From contig NZ_FNIC01000001.1 in NCBI RefSeq assembly GCF_900103935.1, positions 38,197 through 102,196 of the forward strand: a stretch of 64,000 bases of DNA, given 5' to 3'. The notes beneath the pieces were generated by a model that was given only the letters and a program-made list of their open reading frames with translations, did no database searches and had not been told where the DNA came from. Positions 8,512 to 15,966 of the stretch are shown here, in pieces. The translations under genes and the position numbers were made by a program. This DNA is from Nocardioides szechwanensis. GTDB lineage: Bacteria; Actinomycetota; Actinomycetes; Propionibacteriales; Nocardioidaceae. How positions within the stretch are numbered: position 1 is the stretch's first letter; each line of letters begins with the position of its first letter.

Positions 8512-9183
8512 ATGTCCTCCGGTCGGCCTGTCGCGCCCCACGCCCCCCTCGTCGAGCTGGGCCCGCTGGCCCAGCTGCGCGCCGGCCGGCTGGGCGTGCG
8601 GCTGGTGCTGCTCTACGTCGGCCTGGTCGTCTACGGCGCCTCGCTCGCGATGATGGTCCGCGCCGACCTCGGCCTCGCCCCGTGGGACGTGCTGCACTCC
8701 GGCCTGATCCGCCACGTCCCGATCACGCTCGGCCAGGCGGTCGTGCTGATGAGCTTCGTGGTGCTGGTCCTGTGGATCCCGCTCAGGGAGATGCCCGGGG
8801 TCGGCACCATCTCCAACGCGATCGTGGTCGGCCTCGCCTGCGACGCGACGCTCCTGGTCCTCGACCGGCCCGACGCGCCGGCGCTCCAGGTCGGCCTGAT
8901 GCTGCTCGGCGTGGCCACCTGCGGGCTGGCCACCGCCCTCTACATCGGGGCCCAGCTCGGCCGCGGACCCCGCGACGGGCTGATGACCGGGCTGGCCCGA
9001 CGTACCGGCCTCTCCCTGCGACTGGTCCGCACCGGCCTCGAGGTCAGCGTGGTCCTGATCGGGCTGTTGCTGGGCGGCGAGCTCGGCCTCGGCACCGTCG
9101 TCTTCGCGCTCACGATCGGCCCGATCGCCCAGGCGCTGCTGCCGATCTTCGTGGTCGACGTGTCGCGCCAGAGATCGAGCTAG
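8512..9183 (+). CDS. yczE: YczE/YitT-family membrane protein
   Basis: 223 residues from ATG 8512, chosen over GTG 8503 because AGAAGG sits eight bases upstream. Five to six hydrophobic segments are visible (LVLLYVGLVVYGASLAMMV, AVVLMSFVVLVLWIPL, VGLMLLGVATCGLATALYI, VSVVLIGLLLGGELGLGTVVF). The family markers MMVRADLGLAPWDVLHSGL and GAQLGRGPRDGLMTGL identify the YczE/YyaS branch. No transport substrate is established. Comparative work links yczE genes to MocR regulators, and here the regulator is the divergent neighbour. An exporter or importer for a PLP-related or amino compound is a possibility only. Confidence 0.85.
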   Translation: MSSGRPVAPHAPLVELGPLAQLRAGRLGVRLVLLYVGLVVYGASLAMMVRADLGLAPWDVLHSGLIRHVPITLGQAVVLMSFVVLVLWIPLREMPGVGTISNAIVVGLACDATLLVLDRPDAPALQVGLMLLGVATCGLATALYIGAQLGRGPRDGLMTGLARRTGLSLRLVRTGLEVSVVLIGLLLGGELGLGTVVFALTIGPIAQALLPIFVVDVSRQRSS

Positions 9184-9252
9184 AGACGCGCGCTTCCGGG
9201 GCGTGACAGACTTCCGCCGACGGCGCAGTCACACAGCTTCCGGAGGCACAAT

Positions 9253-10509
9253 ATGACCACATCCGCTGGATCCGAGAACGACGCAGCGGCCGCGACCGCG
9301 CCCGCGCCCCTGGCTCCGCCGGAGGAGGCGCTGACCCTCACCGCACCTGCCGCTCCCGCGCTCGTGATCGAGACCCAGGCACCCAAGATGGCGCCCCAGG
9401 TGTCGGCCGAGGCCAAGCCCGAGCTCGACAGCAAGGTCGACTCGTTCATGGAGGCGCTGACCAGCACGGCCGCGCGCAGCCCGGAGTTCGCCGCGCAGGC
9501 CGAGAGCGTGCGCACGATGGGCGACGCCGACATCCGCAAGGCCGCCGAGACGTCCAACCGGATGCTCAACCAGCCGGTCCGAGCCCTCAAGGAGGGCGGC
9601 CTCTCGCAGGGCTCCCAGGTGGGCAAGACCCTGCTCGAGCTGCGCCGCACCATCGAGGACCTCGACCCGAGCGAGGCCAAGGGCACCCGCAAGCTCATGG
9701 ACTGGCTGCCGTTCGGCGACAAGGTCGAGGACTACTTCCGCAAGTACCAGTCCAGCCAGACCCAGCTCAACGGCATCCTGCACAGCCTGCGCAACGGCCA
9801 GGACGAGCTGACCAAGGACAACGTCGCGCTCAACCTCGAGAAGACCAACCTCTGGTCGGTCATGGGCCGGCTCAACCAGTACGTCTACGTCGCCGAGCGG
9901 CTCGACTCCAAGCTCGCGGCCAAGATCGCCGAGCTCGAGCTCTCCGACCCCGAGGCCGCCAAGGCGCTCTCGCAGGACGTGCTGTTCTACGTGCGCCAGA
10001 AGCACCAGGACCTGCTCACCCAGCTCGCCGTCTCGATCCAGAGCTACCTCGCGATCGACATCATCATCAAGAACAACGTCGAGCTGATCAAGGGCGTCGA
10101 CCGGGCCTCCACGACCACCATCTCGGCGCTGCGTACGGCGGTCATCGTCGCGCAGGCGCTGGGCAACCAGAAGCTGGTGCTCGACCAGATCACGGCGCTC
10201 AACACGACCACCTCGGGGATGATCCAGCGGACCTCGGAGATGCTGCGCGAGAACAGCGCAGCCATCCAGGAGCAGGCCGCGTCCTCGACCATCGGCATGG
10301 AGCAGCTCCAGGCGGCGTTCGCCAACATCTACGCCACGATGGACTCCATCGACGAGTTCAAGCTCAAGGCCCTCGACTCGATGTCTGCCACCATCGGCGT
10401 GCTCGAGGGCGAGGTCCTGAAGTCGCGCGACTACCTCGCTCGCGTGCAGGCGCACGACGCCCGCAACTCCGCCGGCACCCTCGACCTGTCCAACGTCCCG
10501 ACGCGCTGA
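9253..10509 (+). CDS. TelA / toxic-anion-resistance family protein
   Basis: 418 residues; ATG 9253 with GGAGG seven bases upstream. After a Pro/Ala-rich N-terminus (residues 1-60) the protein is almost entirely helical and typical of the TelA family (Pfam Toxic anion resistance): VGKTLLELRRTIEDLDPS, LMDWLPFGDKVEDYFRKYQSSQTQLNGI, and a C-terminal NTTTSGMIQRTSEMLREN segment. TelA homologues accompany tellurite-resistance and phage-defence-like stress clusters, but their molecular role is unknown. It is the first gene of the long operon with PknG; the next gene starts 2 bases after its stop codon. In this setting a cytoplasmic scaffold or envelope-stress role seems more likely than tellurite detoxification. 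Confidence 0.88.
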   Translation: MTTSAGSENDAAAATAPAPLAPPEEALTLTAPAAPALVIETQAPKMAPQVSAEAKPELDSKVDSFMEALTSTAARSPEFAAQAESVRTMGDADIRKAAETSNRMLNQPVRALKEGGLSQGSQVGKTLLELRRTIEDLDPSEAKGTRKLMDWLPFGDKVEDYFRKYQSSQTQLNGILHSLRNGQDELTKDNVALNLEKTNLWSVMGRLNQYVYVAERLDSKLAAKIAELELSDPEAAKALSQDVLFYVRQKHQDLLTQLAVSIQSYLAIDIIIKNNVELIKGVDRASTTTISALRTAVIVAQALGNQKLVLDQITALNTTTSGMIQRTSEMLRENSAAIQEQAASSTIGMEQLQAAFANIYATMDSIDEFKLKALDSMSATIGVLEGEVLKSRDYLARVQAHDARNSAGTLDLSNVPTR

Positions 10510-10511
10510 TC

Positions 10512-11027
10512 TTGAGTCTCAGGTCGTGGCTGAAGCGCCGACGGGGGTCGGACGACGACGCCCCGTCGGCGGTCCCGGCCGCGCCCACCGAGCAGGACAT
10601 CCTGGCCTCGCTCAACCGGGTCAACGCGATGCTCGCCGAGGGCAACGCCCCGCCGGTGGTGACGTCGCGGGTGATCCGGATCGCCCGCACGATCAACGAC
10701 ACCCTGCCCCGGCTGCGCAACCTCGGCCTCGGCAGCATGGAGAGCTACTCCGTGGTGGCCACCGCGACCGACTACCTCCCCGAGGCGGTCGGCGGCTACC
10801 TCCGGCTGCCGCGCGACTGGGCCGACACCCGGCCGATCGATGGCTACAAGACCTCGCTGATGGTGCTGATCGACCAGCTCGAGCTGCTCGGCTCGACGAT
10901 GGACCAGATCTTCGACGCCGCCAACCGCGCCGACGCCCAGGCACTCCTGGCGCACGGCATGTTCCTCGAGAGCAAGTTCGGCCACTCCGGTGGCACCGAC
11001 CTGACCCTGGGATCCCCGCATGACTGA
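10512..11027 (+). CDS. Conserved hypothetical protein of the PknG operon
   Basis: 171 residues from a TTG start at 10512, 2 bases after the telA stop; its end overlaps the next ATG by eight bases. The N-terminus is basic (LRSWLKRRRGSDDD) followed by a Pro/Ala linker. Residues ~25-150 are soluble and mostly helical, including DTLPRLRNLGLGSMESYSVV and TDYLPEAVGGYLRLPRDWA. That second region resembles small proteins encoded next to TelA genes in other actinobacteria, but I cannot name a domain. No signal peptide or membrane segment. Its fixed place between TelA and the AAA ATPase suggests it works with them. Confidence 0.8.
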   Translation: MSLRSWLKRRRGSDDDAPSAVPAAPTEQDILASLNRVNAMLAEGNAPPVVTSRVIRIARTINDTLPRLRNLGLGSMESYSVVATATDYLPEAVGGYLRLPRDWADTRPIDGYKTSLMVLIDQLELLGSTMDQIFDAANRADAQALLAHGMFLESKFGHSGGTDLTLGSPHD

Positions 11028-12561
11028 CGCCCTCACGCTCGCCGCCGCCCTCGACGCGCTGGCCGCCGCGGCCACCACCGCCGGGGTCGACGCCACCGAG
11101 GCGCGCCGCGAGGGCGAGTGCCTGGCGGCCACCATCGCCGAGCCCTCCCGCGGGGCCTTCGTCGACTGGTCGGAGCAGACCGGCCGCGCGACCTCCTCGG
11201 AGGACTTCATGGACGCCGCCTCGCGCGGCCGGCGCTTCCGCTCGGCCCCGACGCCGACCATGAGCGGCCTCTCGCTGGCCGGCTCGGCCCACGCCCCGGC
11301 GTACGCCCAGGCGCTCTCCGACGTCGCGCTGGCCGCGGCCACGCTCGGCGAGGAGAACCCCCGCGCGGTCGGCAACGCCGCCACCGCGGCCGCGGCCCAG
11401 CTCGGCGAGAGCCGGACGCCCGCGCCCACAGCTGCGCCGGGCGCCCTCGACTTCAACGCGCCGCACGACCAGGCCGCGCGCTCGGGTGACCACTTCCTCG
11501 CGCAGATGATGGACCAGCTCGGCCAGGTCCAGCGCAAGCTCTCCAACCTCGACCTGGTGCAGCAGGACTCCCGCTCATCGCTGGCTGAGGAAGGCGCGCT
11601 GGCGCCTGTCTCGAAACCCGGTGACCCGGTCGCGACCCAAGCCCCGCCGACCGAGCCCGAGAAGCCCGAGCAGCCGGCCGAGCCGGAGCCCGCTCCGAAG
11701 ACCGTCGAGGAGCTGCTCGCCGAGCTCGACACCCTGGTCGGGCTGACCGACGTGAAGGCCGAGATCCACCGCCAGGCGGCGATCCTGCGGGTCGAGGGCC
11801 TGCGCAAGGAGGCCGGGCTTAGCTCGCCCACGATCACACGGCACCTGATCTTCAACGGCAACCCCGGCACCGGCAAGACCACCGTGGCCCGGTTGGTGGC
11901 CGGCATCTACCGCGCGCTCGGGCTGCTCTCCAAGGGCCAGCTCGTCGAGGTCGACCGTTCCGAGATGGTGGCCGGCTACCTCGGCCAGACCGCGATGAAG
12001 ACCGCCGACCTGGTCAAGAGCGCCGAGGGCGGCGTGCTGTTCATCGACGAGGCCTACTCGCTGGCCGGCGACCAGTACGGCCAGGAGGCCATCGACACCC
12101 TGGTCAAGGAGATGGAGGACAAGCGCGACGACCTGGTCGTGATCGTCGCCGGCTATCCCGTGCCGATGGCCATCTTCATCTCCCAGAACCCCGGGCTCGA
12201 GAGCCGCTTCCGCACCCAGATCGACTTCGCCGACTACACCGACGACGAGCTCGCCAAGATCTTCGGCGTGATGGCGAAGGCCGCCGAGTACGACGTCGAC
12301 GAGACCGTGCTCGACCGGCTCCGGGCGCTGCTGGGCGCGGCCGAGCGCGGACCGACGTTCGGCAACGCGCGCTACGTCCGCAACGTGCTCGAGGCCGCCA
12401 TCGGCCGGCATGCTTGGCGGCTGCGCGACATCGAGGCGCCGACGCTGGAGCAGCTGCGCACGCTGGAGGCCGACGACCTCGACCAGGTGGTACCTGACGG
12501 GCCCAGCGAGCCCGTCGAGTGGCAACCTGTGCCCGACCCCACCGAGCAGGAGCCACTATGA
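11020..12561 (+). CDS. CbxX/CfqX-type AAA+ ATPase
   Basis: 513 residues. Residues 1-230 are a helical, Ala-rich region and a Pro/Glu-rich linker. Residues ~235-500 are an AAA+ domain of the CbxX/CfqX (Rubisco-activase-like, also EccA-like) class: LVGLTDVKAEIHRQ, Walker A GNPGTGKTT (about residue 280), pore-loop-like YLGQTAMKT, Walker B GGVLFIDEAYSLAG, sensor-1 VVIVAGYP, and the arginine-finger region NPGLESRFRTQIDF. Such ATPases remodel partner proteins. The coding region overlaps the upstream gene by eight bases and the downstream glnX-like gene by four (ATGA), so it is translationally coupled in the operon. The likely client is a member of the same operon, but none can be identified. Confidence 0.9.
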   Translation: MTDALTLAAALDALAAAATTAGVDATEARREGECLAATIAEPSRGAFVDWSEQTGRATSSEDFMDAASRGRRFRSAPTPTMSGLSLAGSAHAPAYAQALSDVALAAATLGEENPRAVGNAATAAAAQLGESRTPAPTAAPGALDFNAPHDQAARSGDHFLAQMMDQLGQVQRKLSNLDLVQQDSRSSLAEEGALAPVSKPGDPVATQAPPTEPEKPEQPAEPEPAPKTVEELLAELDTLVGLTDVKAEIHRQAAILRVEGLRKEAGLSSPTITRHLIFNGNPGTGKTTVARLVAGIYRALGLLSKGQLVEVDRSEMVAGYLGQTAMKTADLVKSAEGGVLFIDEAYSLAGDQYGQEAIDTLVKEMEDKRDDLVVIVAGYPVPMAIFISQNPGLESRFRTQIDFADYTDDELAKIFGVMAKAAEYDVDETVLDRLRALLGAAERGPTFGNARYVRNVLEAAIGRHAWRLRDIEAPTLEQLRTLEADDLDQVVPDGPSEPVEWQPVPDPTEQEPL

Positions 12562-13844
12562 GCCAGGCATCCGCGTCCGCACGTGCGAGCCAGGCCGTGG
12601 CTACGGTCGGCACCCCGGTCCCCGCACCGCAGCACGCCCGGCGCCCGGCAGCGACGCCGATCACCGAGGACGTGCCCCGGCTGCTCACCCAGTGGCAGAC
12701 GATCGCCGTCACCGCGTGCGTGCTGTTCGGCATCCTCGGCGCGATGTTCCAGCTGCTCGCGTGGCAGGCGTCCGGCCGTGCGGCCGACAACACCGAGCAG
12801 CTGGTGCGCCTCCAGCAGGTCCAGTCCTCGCTGTTCCGCGCGGACGCCCTGGCCACCAACGCGTTCCTGACCGGGGGCCTCGAGCAGGCCGAGCAGCGCC
12901 AGGAGTACGACGCCGCCATCGACGAGGTCCTGCGCGGCATCGCCAACGCCGCCGAGGCGCAGCCCGCCGACAGGGACGTCCTGGCCGACCTCAACACCAC
13001 CGTGGCGGCGTACGTCGCCGGCATCACCCAGGCCCGCGACAACAACCGGCAGGGCTTCCCGATCGGGGCTCAGTACCTCCGCGCGGCGGGTGCCGTCCTC
13101 CGCGCCGACGCCGGGCCGATGCTCGAGGCGCTGGTCGCCGCCAACACCCAGCGGGCCGAGGACGAGATGGACGGCCAGAACACCCTGCCGCTGTTCCTCA
13201 CCGGCCTCGCTGCGGTCGCCGTCCTCTGGTGGGTCAACCGCCAGGTCGCGCGACGATTCCGGCGCCGGTTCAACGTCGGCATCGCGGTCGCCGCGATCGC
13301 CATCGCCGTGGTGACCCTGGTCGGCCTGGTGGCGAGCGTCAACAAGTCCGGCGACAACGACGACCTGCGGGCCGGCAGCCTCCGGCTGGCGATCGCGGAG
13401 TCGTCGGCGCGCGCCTCGGCCAACGACGCGAAGGCCTCGGAGAGCGGGCGCCTGATCGCCCGGGGCTCGGGGGCCACGACGGAGCCGCTGTGGGAGGCAC
13501 ACGCCCGCGACGTCGAGGACAACGCGTCCCGCGAGACCCTGCCGCTGTGGCAGACCTACGCCGCCCTGCACGACGAGATCGTCGCCCAGGACGACGAGGG
13601 TGACTGGAACGCCGCGGTCCAGCTGGCCACCTCGACCGACCCTGGCAGCAGCAGCGAGGCCCTGGCCGCCTTCGACCAGGCCTCCCAGGCAGTCGTGACC
13701 GACGCCGCGACCACGACGACCGACAGCCTGCGCTCGGGTGGCATCCTCGCCGTCCTGCTCACGATCGTGACCCTGCTGGTGGGCCTCGGGGCGGCGGGCG
13801 CCGCCACCTGGGGAGTCACCCAGCGGCGGAAGGAGTACTCATGA
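12558..13844 (+). CDS. glnX: GlnX-like membrane protein
   Basis: 428 residues from the ATG overlapping the upstream stop. Four membrane helices are visible at about residues 52-75 (TIAVTACVLFGILGAMFQLLAW), 212-228 (LPLFLTGLAAVAVLWWV), 243-260 (VGIAVAAIAIAVVTLVGLVA) and 400-420. Two extracytoplasmic helical domains of ~130 residues lie between helices 1-2 and 3-4. This matches mycobacterial GlnX (Rv0412c), which receives the amino-acid-bound state of GlnH at the membrane and signals to PknG. glnH and pknG follow in the mycobacterial order (with one extra gene), which strongly supports the call. No enzymatic motif is present. Confidence 0.85.
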   Translation: MSQASASARASQAVATVGTPVPAPQHARRPAATPITEDVPRLLTQWQTIAVTACVLFGILGAMFQLLAWQASGRAADNTEQLVRLQQVQSSLFRADALATNAFLTGGLEQAEQRQEYDAAIDEVLRGIANAAEAQPADRDVLADLNTTVAAYVAGITQARDNNRQGFPIGAQYLRAAGAVLRADAGPMLEALVAANTQRAEDEMDGQNTLPLFLTGLAAVAVLWWVNRQVARRFRRRFNVGIAVAAIAIAVVTLVGLVASVNKSGDNDDLRAGSLRLAIAESSARASANDAKASESGRLIARGSGATTEPLWEAHARDVEDNASRETLPLWQTYAALHDEIVAQDDEGDWNAAVQLATSTDPGSSSEALAAFDQASQAVVTDAATTTTDSLRSGGILAVLLTIVTLLVGLGAAGAATWGVTQRRKEYS

Positions 13845-14836
13845 GCATCCGCCCCCGGTCCCGTGTGGCCGGACTCACGGTGCTGGCGGGGCTCGTTCTC
13901 GGTGGCTGTGGAGGCTACGACGACACCGTCGTACCCCCGCCGGAGGCCGTGGAGACGACGCCCGCGGCGCCGGCGACCACGCCGGCCGTGTGCGTCGACG
14001 ACACCAACCCCACGCGCTCCTACACGCCGATCGCGGTGGCGGCCCCGGGCGACTTCCCGTCGATCAGCACCATGGCCGAGATCTACGACCGGGGCCGCCT
14101 GATCGCCGGTGTCTCCGCCGACACCTACCTGCTCGCGTCCAACAACCCGTTCACCGGCCAGATCGAGGGCTTCGACATCGACATGGTCGAGCAGGTGGCC
14201 GAGGCGATCTTCGGTGACCCGAAGGCCTACGAGCTGCGTGTCATCACCGCCGGGGAGCGGCTGACGGCGCTCCAGGAGGAGCGGGTCGACGTCGTCGTAC
14301 GCAACATGACCATCAACTGCGTGCGGTGGCAGTCGATCGCGTTCTCCGCGGAGTACTACCGCTCCGGCCAGAAGATCCTGGTCCGCAGCGACCTCGCCGA
14401 CGGGCAGGGGCCGGTAGTCGACACCCCGGCCGAGCTCGCCGACCTGCGCGTGTGCGCGCCCACGGGCACCTCGAGCCTCGACAACATCAAGCGTGCGTCG
14501 CCCGAGGCCGAGATCGTGACCGCCAGCAACCACACCGGCTGCCTGACGCTCTTCCAGCAGGGCGCCGTCGACGCGATCACCGGCGACGACACGGTGCTCG
14601 CCGGTCTCGCCACCCAGGACCCGTACGCCGTCGTGCCCGAGCAGGAGGCCTTCTCCGCGGAGCCCTACGGGATCGGCGTCAACGCCGGCAACGTGGACCT
14701 GGTGCGGTTCATCAACGGCGTGCTGGAGCGGATGCGCGCCGACGGCAGCTGGAAGGCCAGCTACGAGAAGTGGCTGGCACCCACCCTGGGTGGGGGAGCG
14801 ACGCAGCCCCAGCCGGTCTACGGCCGGACACCGTGA
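13841..14836 (+). CDS. glnH: GlnH-like glutamate/aspartate-binding lipoprotein
   Basis: 331 residues. A signal peptide ends in the lipobox LGGC, giving lipidated Cys23 after cleavage. Residues ~70-320 are a type-3 periplasmic amino-acid-binding domain: GRLIAGVSADTYLLASNNPFTGQIEGFDIDMVEQVAEAI, then VRNMTINCVRWQSIAFSAEYY and ITGDDTVLAGLA. In mycobacteria GlnH binds Asp/Glu/Asn and passes the signal through GlnX to PknG, although the domain family is normally an ABC-transporter component. No permease or ATPase gene is nearby, so a sensor role fits best. ATGA overlap with glnX, and overlap with the next GTG. Confidence 0.9.
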   Translation: MSIRPRSRVAGLTVLAGLVLGGCGGYDDTVVPPPEAVETTPAAPATTPAVCVDDTNPTRSYTPIAVAAPGDFPSISTMAEIYDRGRLIAGVSADTYLLASNNPFTGQIEGFDIDMVEQVAEAIFGDPKAYELRVITAGERLTALQEERVDVVVRNMTINCVRWQSIAFSAEYYRSGQKILVRSDLADGQGPVVDTPAELADLRVCAPTGTSSLDNIKRASPEAEIVTASNHTGCLTLFQQGAVDAITGDDTVLAGLATQDPYAVVPEQEAFSAEPYGIGVNAGNVDLVRFINGVLERMRADGSWKASYEKWLAPTLGGGATQPQPVYGRTP

Positions 14837-15966
14837 CCCTGACCGCGCCGGCGGCGCCGGGCCGGATGGGGCAGGCGGTGGAGCCGGCGCTCCTCCAGTC
14901 CTACCTCGGCGAGCTCGAGGCGTGGGTGCGCGGACGCAAGACCGAGCTCGACGAGCTCGACACGGCCGCGCTCGCGGCCAACCGGGGCGCCGACGTCGCC
15001 TCCGACATGGCGCTGTCGCTGGCGCTGTGGAAGGCCGTGTCCGACCGCTACCAGCTGGTCTTCGCGACCTGGGACGGCGGCCGCGTGCTCCAGGCGGAGC
15101 GCGAGAAGCTCTCCACCCTGATCTGGGGCCGGCTCGACGGCGCGAGCTCGTTGCCCGGTGGCCTGGTCGTCTCGCTGCCCGAGGCGTGCCGGCTCTCCGA
15201 CGCGCTCGCCGGGCAGCTCCGCACCCGTCTCTCGCTGGTGCCCGGCGCCGACGCGGCCGCCGCCCGGATCAAGGGGCTGCGCGCGCAGTGCGAGCGGCTG
15301 CGCGACCAGGTGGGCCTCGAGCCGGCCAACGGTCGTGACGGCGCGGTCCGCGAGCTGGCCGGCCTGATGAGCCGGCTGGAGGCCGTCGCCGAGAAAGCCG
15401 AGCGCGGCGCCGACGTCGGCGGGCTCCTCGCCCCCCTCGAGCACGACGCCACCCGCTTCGAGCGCGACCTGATCGTGGGCAACGCCCGCCGTCGCGACGC
15501 GCGCGGCCAGGTCCAGCGGGCGCGGGAGCTGCGGGCCGACCTCGAGGCCCGAGAGTCGGCGCTCACCCACCTCGCCGAGACCTGCGTGCGCACGGTCGAC
15601 CCCGCCCCGCACTACGCGATCCCCGACGTCGACGCGCTCGGCCCGATCCCCAACACCCCCGACACGATCGGCCCCTACCTCGACCGGCTCGACCGGGTCG
15701 GCCAGGCCCTGTCGCTCGCACAGGAGAAGTACGCCGCCGCGCTGGCCGAGCACGCCGAGCTGGGCGAGCTGCTCGAGGCCTACGTCGCCAAGGCCCGCGC
15801 TCTCGGTGTCGCCGACCGCGACGACCTGCGCGACAGCGAGCACCAGGCGCGCGCAGTGCTCGCCCGCCAACCCGCACCCATGGCGGTCTGCCGCCAGCTC
15901 GTCTCGACCTACCAGACCTGGCTGAACCAGCTCGGCTCCACCGCGCGATCGAGGGACACCGCATGA
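14833..15966 (+). CDS. Helical coiled-coil protein of the PknG operon
   Basis: 377 residues from GTG 14833, which overlaps the glnH stop. The ORF continues far upstream in this frame, but that part is shadow sequence. The protein is hydrophilic and dominated by heptad-like helices with many Arg, Glu, Leu and Ala residues, such as QVQRARELRADLEARESALTHLAE. No signal peptide or membrane segment. It ends with an ATGA overlap into pknG. I do not recognise a domain. The mycobacterial glnX-glnH-pknG locus lacks a gene here, so this may be a lineage-specific adaptor between the membrane sensor and the kinase. Confidence 0.75.
   Translation: MTLTAPAAPGRMGQAVEPALLQSYLGELEAWVRGRKTELDELDTAALAANRGADVASDMALSLALWKAVSDRYQLVFATWDGGRVLQAEREKLSTLIWGRLDGASSLPGGLVVSLPEACRLSDALAGQLRTRLSLVPGADAAAARIKGLRAQCERLRDQVGLEPANGRDGAVRELAGLMSRLEAVAEKAERGADVGGLLAPLEHDATRFERDLIVGNARRRDARGQVQRARELRADLEARESALTHLAETCVRTVDPAPHYAIPDVDALGPIPNTPDTIGPYLDRLDRVGQALSLAQEKYAAALAEHAELGELLEAYVAKARALGVADRDDLRDSEHQARAVLARQPAPMAVCRQLVSTYQTWLNQLGSTARSRDTA

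Noticed and set aside
9253..10509. TelA as evidence of a tellurite-resistance operon
   Set aside because: No TerB/TerC/TerD or TehB genes are present; the gene is locked into the PknG operon, where a signalling role is more plausible.
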